Source: Bryobacteraceae bacterium
GTDB lineage: Bacteria > Acidobacteriota > Terriglobia > Bryobacterales > Bryobacteraceae
Direction of reading: 5' to 3'
NCBI GenBank assembly: GCA_026002875.1
Contig: BPGE01000001.1
Span: forward strand, 4,340,001-4,404,000
Length of the DNA stretch: 64,000 nt
Part shown: positions 36,046 through 44,564 of the stretch, in pieces
How positions within the stretch are numbered: the first letter of the stretch is position 1
How the letters are laid out: each line of letters starts with the position of its first letter
Translations under genes and position numbers: made by a program
Notes under the pieces: model-generated
Database searches by the model: none
Told to the model about the DNA's origin: nothing
The model's input: the letters and a program-made list of their open reading frames with translations, nothing else

Positions 36046-36244
36046 AACAAGCCCCGGCGCCCGTGCGGATCACCGGCGCGGATATAAACCGCCACGGCCG
36101 GCAGCAGGTTCTGCGCTGCGCACGAAGGACTCGCGAACGGCGGAATCAGAGGTCACCTGCAGGCAGACACCGTACCCGCCCCGGACACTCCCGAGGGAGC
36201 AGATGCGGCGCCGGCCTCGAATGACGCGAGCGTAGCGGCCGCTG

Positions 36245-37459
36245 TCAGAACGGCAGGATCTCTTCCCGCTGCGGATCGAAATTCAGCCGCCGCTTCTGCA
36301 CGTAGCTGATGTTGCCGAGGTGCGAGGCCATGGCAGAGCGGTGCCCGTCATAGACGTCGCAGTTCGGGCGCTTGCGCGAAACGCAGCAGTCGAGGAAGTT
36401 CCGGACGTGATCGATGGTGAAATCGTACTTCGGCCCCTCGACGACGACCGGCTGGGCGCCCCTCTCGGCAGGCAGGTACTCGTAGCGCGCGCGGTCGATC
36501 ATCAGCTTGCCCTTCGTACCGCAGAACTCGATGCCGTAGCCGCGGATGCCCGGCGCAAGCGTGGCCTCGAACGTGACCGTGTACTGGCCGCCGTACTCGA
36601 GCAGCACATTGATCGTGTCCGGCGCCGTGCGCCCGTCCTTGTAGTTGTAGACGCCGCCGGCCGCTACGCCGGAGGTGGGCGAGTCGTTGCCCATGAACAT
36701 GTGGACGACGTCGATCCAGTGGGTGAACAGGTCCGTCACCTGCCCGCCGCCGAAATCGAGATAGGCGCGCCAGTTCCAGAATTGCTGGGGATCCCACTCG
36801 CGCCATGTCACCGGTCCGAGGAAGCGGGCCCAGTCGAGGTTGGAAGGCTTGGTGGCCAGCGAGGCGGGAGCGCGGCGCAGGTGGTACATGTTGCCGTGCC
36901 ACCAGGTGCGGATGAGCGTGATCTTGCCCAGCGCTCCCGTGTCGAAATATTTCTGCTTGGCTTCGATGTAGTGGGCGCCGGAGCGCTGCTGCAGGCCTAC
37001 CTGGCAGACGCGCTCGTTGACGCGCGCGGCCTTGACGATGGCCGGCCCTTCCTCGATCTTCAGCGTCAGCGGCTTTTCGACATAGACGTCCTTGCCGGCG
37101 TTGAGCGCGTCGATCGTCGTGGCGGCGTGCCAATGATCCGGCGTGCCGTTGAGGACAATGTCGACGTCCTTCTGCTCCAGCAGCTTTCTGTGGTCGTTGT
37201 AAGCGCGTGCTTCCGGAGCCATGGACTTGGCGCGGTCGATCATCTCCGCGTAGACGTCGCAGACGGCGGTGACCTGCACACGGCCGGTCTTGAGGAAGCT
37301 GCCCATGACGCCGCGGCCGCGCTCGCCCGCTCCGATGAGGCCGAGATTGAACCTCTCGTTCGCGCCGAGGATGCGCGAGTAGGACAGGGCGGTCCAGGCA
37401 ACCGGCGCCTGGGCGGCGCCGCGCAACAGCGTGCGGCGGGACGGATGAGAAAGAGCCAT
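36245..37459 (-). CDS. Gfo/Idh/MocA family oxidoreductase, TAT-exported
   Basis: A 404-residue NAD(P)-dependent sugar dehydrogenase-like protein. The TAT-type signal HPSRRTLLRGAAQAPVAWTAL is followed by the Rossmann motif FNLGLIGAGERGRG, the catalytic-site segment KDVYVEKPLTLKIEEG and the C-terminal dimerisation sheet (DTINVLLEYGGQYTVTFEATLAPG). The family oxidises or rearranges sugars and inositols; the exported members in this phylum are poorly characterised. The ATG at 37459 is six bases after TATAAT (37466-37471), so the longer open frame upstream is rejected. It is the same direction as the isomerase-like gene, 212 bases apart. Confidence 0.88.
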   Translation of the reverse strand: MALSHPSRRTLLRGAAQAPVAWTALSYSRILGANERFNLGLIGAGERGRGVMGSFLKTGRVQVTAVCDVYAEMIDRAKSMAPEARAYNDHRKLLEQKDVDIVLNGTPDHWHAATTIDALNAGKDVYVEKPLTLKIEEGPAIVKAARVNERVCQVGLQQRSGAHYIEAKQKYFDTGALGKITLIRTWWHGNMYHLRRAPASLATKPSNLDWARFLGPVTWREWDPQQFWNWRAYLDFGGGQVTDLFTHWIDVVHMFMGNDSPTSGVAAGGVYNYKDGRTAPDTINVLLEYGGQYTVTFEATLAPGIRGYGIEFCGTKGKLMIDRARYEYLPAERGAQPVVVEGPKYDFTIDHVRNFLDCCVSRKRPNCDVYDGHRSAMASHLGNISYVQKRRLNFDPQREEILPF

Positions 37460-37465
37460 GGAGGA

Positions 37466-37471
37466 ATTATA
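37466..37471 (-). promoter_or_regulatory. -10 box of the Gfo/Idh/MocA gene, leaderless type
   Basis: A perfect TATAAT on the minus strand, six bases before ATG 37459. Confidence 0.6.
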
Positions 37472-37704
37472 TCCGGTGAGAATTTCCGTGCGGGGCTCCC
37501 ACTCTTCTGACAGAGAGGCGCGCTCCGCGGTTTGCCCCACACAGTCTCCTCCAGCTCGCCGCCGGGCGCGCCATGACGGCCGCCAGATCCTGAACAACCA
37601 GGCTTGCGGGGCGCATCGGGGACGCTGCAAGCGCTGCCATTGCGGAAGAACGGGCCTGGACCGTGCAGCGGCTTCAGCAAGCTCCGCGGCAGGCGCCCCG
37701 GGCT

Positions 37705-38277
37705 CTAGGCTCGCGCGAACACCATGTGCGCGGGCTCGATGCCGAGCGCGCGGCAGTGCTCGCGGTACAGCGAACCGTAGCTGAGCGTGATGTAGTCCTG
37801 CCGCGAGAAGCCCAGTTCCGCCGCAACGGAATCGATCCACTCCGGCGCCCCTTCCAGCTCCAGATAGCAGCCGATGGGCGTTTCGTCGAGATACGCGTGG
37901 CCCGCGGCACCGGCGCGCGCAAACGCCGTGCGGTATTTCTCGTAGCGGAAGACGACCCTGTAGCCCAGCGCTTCCAGCAGCGCCTGCATGGCGGCCGGGT
38001 CCTGCACGCGCGTTTCGATTTCGCGGCGTGTCTTGTGAGGCCCCGGCTCGGGCGGCCCCTTGTAGGTGAGCAGCGCTTCGCCGCGGAACTCGCGCAGCCG
38101 CAGGAGGCGGCCCGTCTGGATCAGCTCCAGAGTTGGCGTGTCCAGGACGGAGTTGGCTTCAAAGGCGCGTTCATGCAGCGGAGCGAAGCCGGCGCGCTGC
38201 AGGAGTCCGCGGCCCGCTTCGGCGGAAGAGACCGCCAGCTTGATCTCGACTTCGAGGGAACCGCCTTCTTTCTGCAC
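37705..38277 (-). CDS. CYTH-domain protein (class IV adenylate cyclase-like)
   Basis: A 190-residue CYTH fold, a triphosphate tunnel metalloenzyme. The N-terminal EVEIK signature (residues 9-13) is present, with later charged strands LRLREFRGEALLTYKGPPEP, HKTRREIETRV, RVVFRYEKYRTAF and the YLELEG segment typical of CyaB/thiamine-triphosphatase-type proteins. It could make cyclic AMP or cleave triphosphates; sequence alone does not decide. It starts at GTG 38277, about ten bases after a GATACT box. A metallophosphoesterase gene on the same strand lies 113 bases upstream. Confidence 0.85.
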   Translation of the reverse strand: MQKEGGSLEVEIKLAVSSAEAGRGLLQRAGFAPLHERAFEANSVLDTPTLELIQTGRLLRLREFRGEALLTYKGPPEPGPHKTRREIETRVQDPAAMQALLEALGYRVVFRYEKYRTAFARAGAAGHAYLDETPIGCYLELEGAPEWIDSVAAELGFSRQDYITLSYGSLYREHCRALGIEPAHMVFARA

Positions 38278-38390
38278 AGAGGCCAGTATCGCATCTGGCT
38301 AGAGCGCGTGAAGCGGCTGCAGGCTGCGGGGAAGCCCGCTCCGCTGCGGAGCGCTCTGCTTTCTGCCGCTCTCTGCAAGCCAGCGGCGCA

Positions 38391-39656
38391 TCACGGCTCG
38401 ATGAAGCGCTTCACGCCGCCGCGCTTCTCGATGCGGAAGCTGTCGGCGAGCTCGCCGCGCGCCGTGCGCGCTTCGAAAGAAAGCACGTCTCCGTCGATGC
38501 GCACCACATGGAAGAACTGAGTCTTGTGGATCGATTTCGCGATGGCCGGGTTCGCCTTGCCGTCGTACATCTTCGCTCCGCTGACGGAAACAACGTAAAC
38601 AGTGCCGCCCTCGGCGCCTCCGCTGGCGCGTATCATGCGCGTGCGCGCATACACATGGTCGTGCCCGTTCAGGACCAGATCCACGCCCCGGCGGTCGAAG
38701 ACGGGCTGCCAGAGCTCGCGCACCTCTTTGTTGTCGCGCCCGCGCGCGCCGGAATAGACGGGGTGGTGGAAGAACACCACGGTCCAACGGTTCGGGTTGT
38801 TCTCGAGCAGCCGGTCGAGCCATGCAGCCTGCTCCTCGATCTTGTCATTCGAATTCAGCGCGACAAAGCGGACGCCCTGGAAATCCACGAAATAATTCGT
38901 CTCTTCGAGCCCCGCCACGCCGTTCAGCGGAAGCGTGAACTGCGGACGCCAGTTCACCGTGATGCGGCGGGCGCCGCTCGAATCGCGGCCGTATTCGTGA
39001 TTGCCGGGAACAGGCAGGGCAGGAACCGCGCGGTGCAGGAACGTGCTGCCCTGATGCCACTCGCCCCACTGCTCGTCACGGTCGTGGTTGTTGATCAGGT
39101 CGCCCGCATGGATCACGAGCCGCGCCCTGGGCGCCGTTTCATACGCTTTCCGCACCACGCGCGACCACGCCGCGTGGATGCGCGTCTGCGCGTCGCCAAG
39201 GTACAGAAAGGCGAACGGCTCGGGGCGCGCGGACGCAGTCCGGAAAGGGATCCATTCGCTCCAGGCGCCCTTGCCGTCGCCGACGCGGTAGAGATATTCC
39301 GTTGCGGGCTTCAGCCCGCGGAAGGTGACGCTGTGGGCGCGGGCCGGGCCTTGCTTCGTTTCGTAGTTTTCGCCTGCAGCCTCCACGCGGCTGGCGGACT
39401 TCTCGAAATCGGGTCCGTCGCTGGCTTCCGCGATCTCGCCGTAGCCCTGCGGCACGGCTGTGCTGGTGCGCCAGGTCACGCTGAATGATGCCGCGGGCTC
39501 GGCTGTCCAGTTCGTCACGATGCGGTCCGGCAGAGCCGAAGGCGCATGCGCATCCGAACCGGATTGCCACGCCAGCAGCGACGCGGCCAGAAAGAGAATG
39601 GCGGCGCTCATCCACACACGGCGGGAGAAGCGTTTCTTGAGGACAGGGATCTGCAT
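38391..39656 (-). CDS. Purple acid phosphatase-like metallophosphoesterase with fibronectin-type domain
   Basis: A 421-residue exported phosphatase. Signal/anchor RRVWMSAAILFLAASLLAW is followed by an N-terminal Ig/FN3-like domain (DRIVTNWTAEPAASFSVTWRTS, LKPATEYLYRVGDG) and a dinuclear metal phosphoesterase domain. Metal-ligand motifs are in order: LYLGDAQTR, HAGDLINN, PGNHEYG, FFHHPVYSG and NGHDHVYART. The substrate is probably a phosphomonoester in the periplasm. It is related in role to the alkaline phosphatase at 40.9 kb. Confidence 0.87.
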   Translation of the reverse strand: MQIPVLKKRFSRRVWMSAAILFLAASLLAWQSGSDAHAPSALPDRIVTNWTAEPAASFSVTWRTSTAVPQGYGEIAEASDGPDFEKSASRVEAAGENYETKQGPARAHSVTFRGLKPATEYLYRVGDGKGAWSEWIPFRTASARPEPFAFLYLGDAQTRIHAAWSRVVRKAYETAPRARLVIHAGDLINNHDRDEQWGEWHQGSTFLHRAVPALPVPGNHEYGRDSSGARRITVNWRPQFTLPLNGVAGLEETNYFVDFQGVRFVALNSNDKIEEQAAWLDRLLENNPNRWTVVFFHHPVYSGARGRDNKEVRELWQPVFDRRGVDLVLNGHDHVYARTRMIRASGGAEGGTVYVVSVSGAKMYDGKANPAIAKSIHKTQFFHVVRIDGDVLSFEARTARGELADSFRIEKRGGVKRFIEP

Positions 39657-39718
39657 GGGAGGCTTCGCGTCCCCGCCGTCGGCGGGACCTCTTTCATGGT
39701 ATCAGCAGCCGCTTGCGG

Positions 39719-40864
39719 TCAATATTTCAGCCATGTTGCAGCGATGTGCCGCGTGCTGTTGTCTTTCTGGAAGTAATACACGACGAGCACGCGCCTTCCG
39801 GGCAGCGCCACGGCCCAGGGATAGCCCAGGTCCGTGCCGCCGCCATCGTCGCGCAGGACGATTTCCGGCGCCGTGGCGAAGTCCGTGCACTCCGGATCGA
39901 GCAGGCGGGCGCGGATGCCGAACGGCTGGTGGCGGTAGCCGTAGACCAGGAGAACGCGGTTGTCCTCGAGCCGGACCGCATGGTGAGGATGCCCCTTCCA
40001 TCCGGCGTCCTGCCATGGCTCGAAGGTCCGCCCGCCATCACGCGAGCGCGCAACCACGGTGTGATCGTCGAGCCCCGCCGTGCGCAGGAACGCCACGATA
40101 TGGCCGGAAGGGGTCTCGCAGAGCGACGTCTCGTTGAACGTCGCCCGGCTGTCCGAGGCGATGACGCACTGATACCGCCATGTGCGACCGCCGTCCTGCG
40201 ACATCATCAGATGGACGTCCGAGCCCGCCTCCCTTCCGGCGCCCTTCGGATAGGCCACGGCCCACAGCAGCCTGCCGTCGCGCGCCTGGCACATCGCGCC
40301 GCGGTTGTAGACGGGCAAGGGCTGGCCGTAGGCGTCGCGGGCGCCGCGCCCCGGCAACGGCGGCGGCGTGAATGGTCCCTGCCAGGTATGCCCGCCGTCC
40401 CAGGAACGCATCAGGTATCCGCCGTGAAAAGCATAGTCGCCGAGCCATCCCGTAGCTGGCACGGCCTGCCGGTCCGCGCCTCCCATCCAGATCCACAGAT
40501 ACGACGCGCACAACAGCGTGCCGTCGCGCAGCTCCAGAAGGCAGGGATCCTGCGAGCCGCCAAGCGGATGCGCATGGATCAGTTCCGGCTCGCGGCTCCA
40601 CGTGCGCCCCTCGTCCCGCGACCGGACGCAGACCAGCTGGCTGTTGGGATCCGTGTGCGACACTCCTTTCGCGCCCAGCCGGCGGCGCTCGGGGGCGCGG
40701 CGGAAAGCCGCCAGCAGCTCTCCGCTGCGGCGCAGGCGCACGATGGACGGGAACGCCGAATAATAGCGTTCGTCGGAGTAGATCACGAGATCGCCGGTCT
40801 TGTGAATGCCTGCGGCCACCGCTGCGCTGGAGGCGAGAAAGGCTCTGCGGCTCAGGGATTCCAT
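39719..40864 (-). CDS. Sialidase/BNR-repeat exported protein
   Basis: A 381-residue six-bladed propeller. The TAT-like signal SRRAFLASSAAVAAG is followed by four recognisable Asp boxes (SRDEGRTWS, SWDGGHTWQ, SQDGGRTWR, SRDGGRTFE) spaced as in sialidases and other BNR proteins. YNRGAMCQARDGRLLW and NETSLCETPSGHIVAFLR are typical blade sequences. A true neuraminidase activity is not certain. The ATG at 40864 is seven bases after TAGAAT (40872-40877), so the upstream part of the frame is excluded. It is divergent from alkaline phosphatase. Confidence 0.8.
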   Translation of the reverse strand: MESLSRRAFLASSAAVAAGIHKTGDLVIYSDERYYSAFPSIVRLRRSGELLAAFRRAPERRRLGAKGVSHTDPNSQLVCVRSRDEGRTWSREPELIHAHPLGGSQDPCLLELRDGTLLCASYLWIWMGGADRQAVPATGWLGDYAFHGGYLMRSWDGGHTWQGPFTPPPLPGRGARDAYGQPLPVYNRGAMCQARDGRLLWAVAYPKGAGREAGSDVHLMMSQDGGRTWRYQCVIASDSRATFNETSLCETPSGHIVAFLRTAGLDDHTVVARSRDGGRTFEPWQDAGWKGHPHHAVRLEDNRVLLVYGYRHQPFGIRARLLDPECTDFATAPEIVLRDDGGGTDLGYPWAVALPGRRVLVVYYFQKDNSTRHIAATWLKY

Positions 40865-40871
40865 CGCCGCG

Positions 40872-40877
40872 ATTCTA
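40872..40877 (-). promoter_or_regulatory. -10 box of the sialidase-like gene, leaderless type
   Basis: TAGAAT on the minus strand, seven bases before ATG 40864. Confidence 0.55.
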
Positions 40878-40924
40878 CCCGGACTGCAACCGGAATGTGA
40901 CAGTGCGGCGGGCGCGGGAGAGGC

Positions 40925-40930
40925 TACAAT
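40925..40930 (+). promoter_or_regulatory. -10 box of the alkaline phosphatase gene, leaderless type
   Basis: TACAAT, seven bases before ATG 40938; it faces the divergent box at 40872-40877. Confidence 0.55.
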
Positions 40931-40937
40931 CGGTGGC

Positions 40938-42050
40938 ATGCGCCGATCTGTTTTCCTCATTCTCGCCCTGTCGCTGGCCCTGCTGCCGGCCGCGGCCCAG
41001 AAACGGGCGAAGAACGTGATCGTGTTTCTCGCTGACGCCGGAGGCGTCTCGACCGTCAGCGCGGCCAGTCTCCATGGCTACGGCGAGCCTCTCAAGCTGT
41101 TCATCCAGAGCTGGCCGAACATGGGGCTGTCGGACACGACCACGGCCACGAACTACGTCAGCGACTCCGCCGCCGGCATGACAGCCATCGTCACCGGCGT
41201 GAAGACGCAGAACGGTGTCATCAGCATGGGGCCGGACGCCGAGCGCGGCAAGAAGGACGGCCGGATCCTGAAAACGCTTCTGGAGTACGCCGAAGAAAAA
41301 GGGCTGTCGACGGGCGTCGTCACCAACATGTCCATCGCCGATGCAACGCCCGCAGCCTGCTACGGCCATGCCAACGACCGCCGCAAGCAGGGCGAGCTCT
41401 TCCTGCAGATCTTCAGCCCGCGTTTCGGAGACGGGCCGGACGTCGTCATCGGCGCAGGCCGCAAGACGATCTGGGGCCAGGCCGGCGCGCAGATCGAGGA
41501 AGCCGCGCAGAAGGCCGGACGAAAGATCTACGATTCGCTCGGGGCCGTTCCGGCCACAGAGAAGCGCCCCATCGTCGTGGCCGAGACCGAGCCGGACGTC
41601 GCGGCGGCCTCGCTGCGCGCGCTCGAGCTGCTGTCCCAGAACCGCAAAGGCTACTTCCTGATGATCGAGTGGGACGCCCACACGGACAACGTCCGCAAAG
41701 GGCTCGACAACCTGGTGAACTTCGACAGGCTGATCCGTGAAATCGCCGCGAAAGTGAATCTCAACGACACGCTCCTCGTATTCACCGCCGATCATTCTTT
41801 CGAGCTCTGGATCACGGGCGGGCGGCGCGGCGTGCCGCTGCTGGCGGGTCTGGACGAGTGGCTGGCGAAAAACAGTCCGAAGGAGGAGACGCGCATTCCG
41901 GCGCTGCGCGTGGGCCACTCGCACACCGGCGAAGAAGTGCTGGTGACCGCAATCGGCGCGGGCGCGGAGCGGGTGCGCGGCTACATGCCGAACACGCGGA
42001 TCTTCGACATCATCATGCAGGCGTGGGGCTGGCGTCCGGAGCCGCGCTGA
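40938..42050 (+). CDS. Alkaline phosphatase (PhoA superfamily)
   Basis: A 370-residue exported phosphomonoesterase with signal peptide MRRSVFLILALSLALLPAAAQ. Family signatures: KNVIVFLADAGG (metal Asp33), TNYVSDSAAGMTAI with the nucleophile Ser77, MIEWDAHTDN (metal ligands Asp and His), LVFTADHSFE and a late RVGHSHTGEEV His ligand. The start at 40938 is set by the signal peptide and the TACAAT box seven bases upstream; the longer frame from 40806 is the shadow of the divergent gene. Next comes a spermidine-synthase-like gene 40 bases on. Confidence 0.9.
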   Translation: MRRSVFLILALSLALLPAAAQKRAKNVIVFLADAGGVSTVSAASLHGYGEPLKLFIQSWPNMGLSDTTTATNYVSDSAAGMTAIVTGVKTQNGVISMGPDAERGKKDGRILKTLLEYAEEKGLSTGVVTNMSIADATPAACYGHANDRRKQGELFLQIFSPRFGDGPDVVIGAGRKTIWGQAGAQIEEAAQKAGRKIYDSLGAVPATEKRPIVVAETEPDVAAASLRALELLSQNRKGYFLMIEWDAHTDNVRKGLDNLVNFDRLIREIAAKVNLNDTLLVFTADHSFELWITGGRRGVPLLAGLDEWLAKNSPKEETRIPALRVGHSHTGEEVLVTAIGAGAERVRGYMPNTRIFDIIMQAWGWRPEPR

Positions 42051-42076
42051 CCGGCAGGGAGGCGGGGCCGCTTCGA

Positions 42077-42082
42077 TAGGAT
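42077..42082 (+). promoter_or_regulatory. -10 box of the spermidine-synthase-like gene, leaderless type
   Basis: TAGGAT, eight bases before ATG 42091. Confidence 0.45.
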
Positions 42083-42090
42083 AAAAGCGG

Positions 42091-44031
42091 ATGCTCTGGA
42101 TCGGTCCGGCCGTTGTGCTGGGCGCGTTTCTGCTGTTTCTCGTCCAGCCGATGGCCGGCAAGCTGCTGCTGCCGCTGTATGGCGGATCGGCGGCGGTGTG
42201 GTCGGCCTGCCTTCTCTTCTTTCAGTCGGTTCTTCTGCTAGGGTACGTGTACGCGCATTTCCTGGCGCGCGCGCTGAAGCCGCGCGCGCAGGCTGCGGCG
42301 CATGGCGCCGTCGTGCTGGCGTGCGTGCTGCTGCCGCGGGCCGCGCCGCAGGAAGGCAGCGATGCGGCCCATGTCCTGCTGGCGCTGGCGGGGGCGGTGG
42401 GGCTCCCGTATTTCCTGCTTTCCACGACGTCCCCGCTGATGCAGCACTGGCTGGGGCTTCTGGATGCGCGTTCGCAGCCTTACCGGCTGTCTGCCTGGTC
42501 GAATGCCGCATGCGCGCTGGCGCTTCTCGCATTTCCTTTCCTGTTCGAACCGCGCATCGGACTCTCCCGGCTGCAGCAGTTCTGGAACGGCGCATTTCTG
42601 GTGCAGGCGGCGTTGCTGGCAGGCGCTGCGTGGCTGGTCTGGAGGCGGCGGCCTTTGGCGCCGGAACTTCCTCTGGCGGGCAACACGCCGTGGCGGGAGC
42701 GTTGCAGGTGGCTTGGCTGGGCGGCGCTCGGAACCGCGTTTCTTGTGGCCACGACCGCGCACATCACGCAGGTGGTCGCCCCGGCGCCGCTGCTGTGGGT
42801 GGCGCCGCTGCTTGTCTACCTGCTGACATACGCCGCCGCGTTCCTGTTCGATGCGCAGCCGGGGAGGCGCACGGCGTGGCAGGCGCTGCTCGGACTGCTC
42901 GCCATGGCCCTGGCCATTCTCTATCTGGACCTGCAGGCGGGTCTGGCGGCGAAAGTGGGCCTGTACTGCCTCGGCCTGTGGCTCGTCTGCCTGTTCGCGC
43001 ACCGCGAGCTGGCGGCGTCCAAACCCGAAAGCGCCCGGCTGACCAGTTTCTGGACGCATGCGGCGGCAGGCGGGGCGCTGGGTTCGTTCTTTGCAGGAGT
43101 GCTGGCGCCGTCGCTGCTGAAGGGTTACTTCGAGCTGCCGCTGCTGATGGCGGGCACGGCTGTGCTCTGCCTGTGGCGGATGCGCGGCGCAGGACGCTGG
43201 CTGATGCAGGGGGCTTTGATGGCCGCGGTGCTGGTTGTGACGCCGTCGCTGGCGCTGATCCAGAACTATTACGCTGGCCTGGTGGAGGCAGGGCGGAATT
43301 TCTACGGCAGCCTCCGCGTGGTGGACGAGCCGGCTTCCGAGACGCGCCCCGCGCTGCGGAAGATGCTCCACGGCCTCGTCGTGCATGGGTCGCAGTTTCT
43401 CGATCCGGAAATGTCCCGCATGGCCACCGCGTATTACGGCCGCTCCAGCGCCGCCGGGCTTCTGCTGAGCCGGCCGGGAACCGGTCGGCGCATCGGAGTC
43501 GTCGGCCTCGGGGCTGGAGCGCTCGCCGTGTACGGGCGCCCGGGGGACGTCTTCCGCTTCTACGAAATCAACCCGATGGTGGTCGAGTTCAGCCGGCGGT
43601 GGTTTTCCTATCTGAGGCAGGCGGAGGCGCGGATCGAAATCGCCGAGGGCGACGCCCGGCTGACCCTCGCCCGGGAGGGACCGCAGAACTTCGATGTCCT
43701 CGTCATCGACGCTTTCAGCGGCGATTCGATCCCGGCGCACCTGCTGACGCGGGAGGCGCTCGCCCTGTACCGGAAGCACGTGGCGCCCGGCGGCGTGATG
43801 GCGTTCCACATTTCGAACCAGTACGCCGATCTCGCGCCCGTGGTGCTCGCTCTGGCTGCGGATGCGGGTTTCGCGTGCACCCGCATGACCAGCGGTCCGA
43901 GTCCCGCTCTGGCCGCCCTGGCGTCCACCTGGATGATCGTAGACACGGGCAGGCGCTGGCAGGGCGCGCCGCCGGAGCGCGGCCATCTGTGGACCGACGA
44001 CGCCTACTCGATCCTGCCCGTGCTGAAGTGA
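42091..44031 (+). CDS. Membrane-embedded spermidine synthase-like protein
   Basis: A 646-residue fusion. The first 400 or so residues form about ten membrane helices (starting LWIGPAVVLGAFLLFLVQPMAGKLLLPLYGG, a known opening of this class). The C-terminal 200 form a SAM-binding fold (IGVVGLGAGALAVYGRPGDVFRFYEINP, FDVLVIDAFSGDSIPAHLLTREAL, GVMAFHISNQYADL). The D-A-F-S-G-D-S-I-P-x-H-L motif is typical of spermidine-synthase-like aminopropyltransferases. The methionine-rich polyamine pathway partner SpeD is not nearby, and membrane-fused members remain functionally uncertain. Confidence 0.87.
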   Translation: MLWIGPAVVLGAFLLFLVQPMAGKLLLPLYGGSAAVWSACLLFFQSVLLLGYVYAHFLARALKPRAQAAAHGAVVLACVLLPRAAPQEGSDAAHVLLALAGAVGLPYFLLSTTSPLMQHWLGLLDARSQPYRLSAWSNAACALALLAFPFLFEPRIGLSRLQQFWNGAFLVQAALLAGAAWLVWRRRPLAPELPLAGNTPWRERCRWLGWAALGTAFLVATTAHITQVVAPAPLLWVAPLLVYLLTYAAAFLFDAQPGRRTAWQALLGLLAMALAILYLDLQAGLAAKVGLYCLGLWLVCLFAHRELAASKPESARLTSFWTHAAAGGALGSFFAGVLAPSLLKGYFELPLLMAGTAVLCLWRMRGAGRWLMQGALMAAVLVVTPSLALIQNYYAGLVEAGRNFYGSLRVVDEPASETRPALRKMLHGLVVHGSQFLDPEMSRMATAYYGRSSAAGLLLSRPGTGRRIGVVGLGAGALAVYGRPGDVFRFYEINPMVVEFSRRWFSYLRQAEARIEIAEGDARLTLAREGPQNFDVLVIDAFSGDSIPAHLLTREALALYRKHVAPGGVMAFHISNQYADLAPVVLALAADAGFACTRMTSGPSPALAALASTWMIVDTGRRWQGAPPERGHLWTDDAYSILPVLK

Positions 44032-44529
44032 TCACTTGCGCGCCGGTTCGGGGCGCCCGGTCAGAGGCTGCACGGATCCGCGCCCGCACAGCGCCACGCC
44101 GTTCTGCGTCAGCCCGCGCAGCAGCGCCACGTAGACGCCGAACAGCGCTTTCTCGGTCACCGGCTGCCGTCCCGGCAGGCGGGCGTGGATCGGCAGTTCA
44201 GTCAGGATCTGCAGGCGGACGCCCCGCGGGTTGATCCGGCCGTGCGCGTCCGTCAGATTGGCCAGATAGAACGGCGTCTGCATCACCGCGCCGCTGCGGG
44301 CGTCCACATAGAACTGGCACCGCGCGAACCAGCCCGTGTTGGCGGCATCAGCGCCGTCGAACAGCAGCAGCGGCCCCTCGCGGTCCTGAGCTGCAAGGTC
44401 GAGCACGATGCTGCGCGGACGCGTCTCGGCCCTGCACGTGAAACCCGCTTCCTCAGCCGCCTGCCGCAGCAGGTCGGCGTCCAGTTCGAGTTGCACCAGC
44501 TGGCGGCCCCCCGCCTGAAGCACCTGCAT
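44032..44529 (-). CDS. Hypothetical protein
   Basis: A 165-residue soluble protein without signal peptide or membrane segment. It contains LVQLELDADLLRQAAEEAGF, SIVLDLAAQDREGPLLLFDGAD and FYLANLTDAHGRINPRGVRLQILTELP. I do not recognise the family. I start at ATG 44529 rather than the earlier in-frame ATG (44556), because a TACACT box lies seven bases upstream of the former (44537-44542), the spacing used by several neighbours. It is divergent from the HAD gene and ends one base after the upstream synthase-like gene. Confidence 0.6.
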   Translation of the reverse strand: MQVLQAGGRQLVQLELDADLLRQAAEEAGFTCRAETRPRSIVLDLAAQDREGPLLLFDGADAANTGWFARCQFYVDARSGAVMQTPFYLANLTDAHGRINPRGVRLQILTELPIHARLPGRQPVTEKALFGVYVALLRGLTQNGVALCGRGSVQPLTGRPEPARK

Positions 44530-44536
44530 CAATTCC

Positions 44537-44556
44537 AGTGTAGCCGCGGCTATCAT
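44537..44556. promoter_or_regulatory. Back-to-back -10 boxes between two divergent genes
   Basis: Minus-strand TACACT (44537-44542) lies seven bases from ATG 44529. Plus-strand TATCAT (44551-44556) lies eight bases from ATG 44565. Only eight bases separate the boxes, so any -35 elements or regulators must overlap the opposite gene. Confidence 0.5.
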
Positions 44557-44564
44557 GGGGGCGG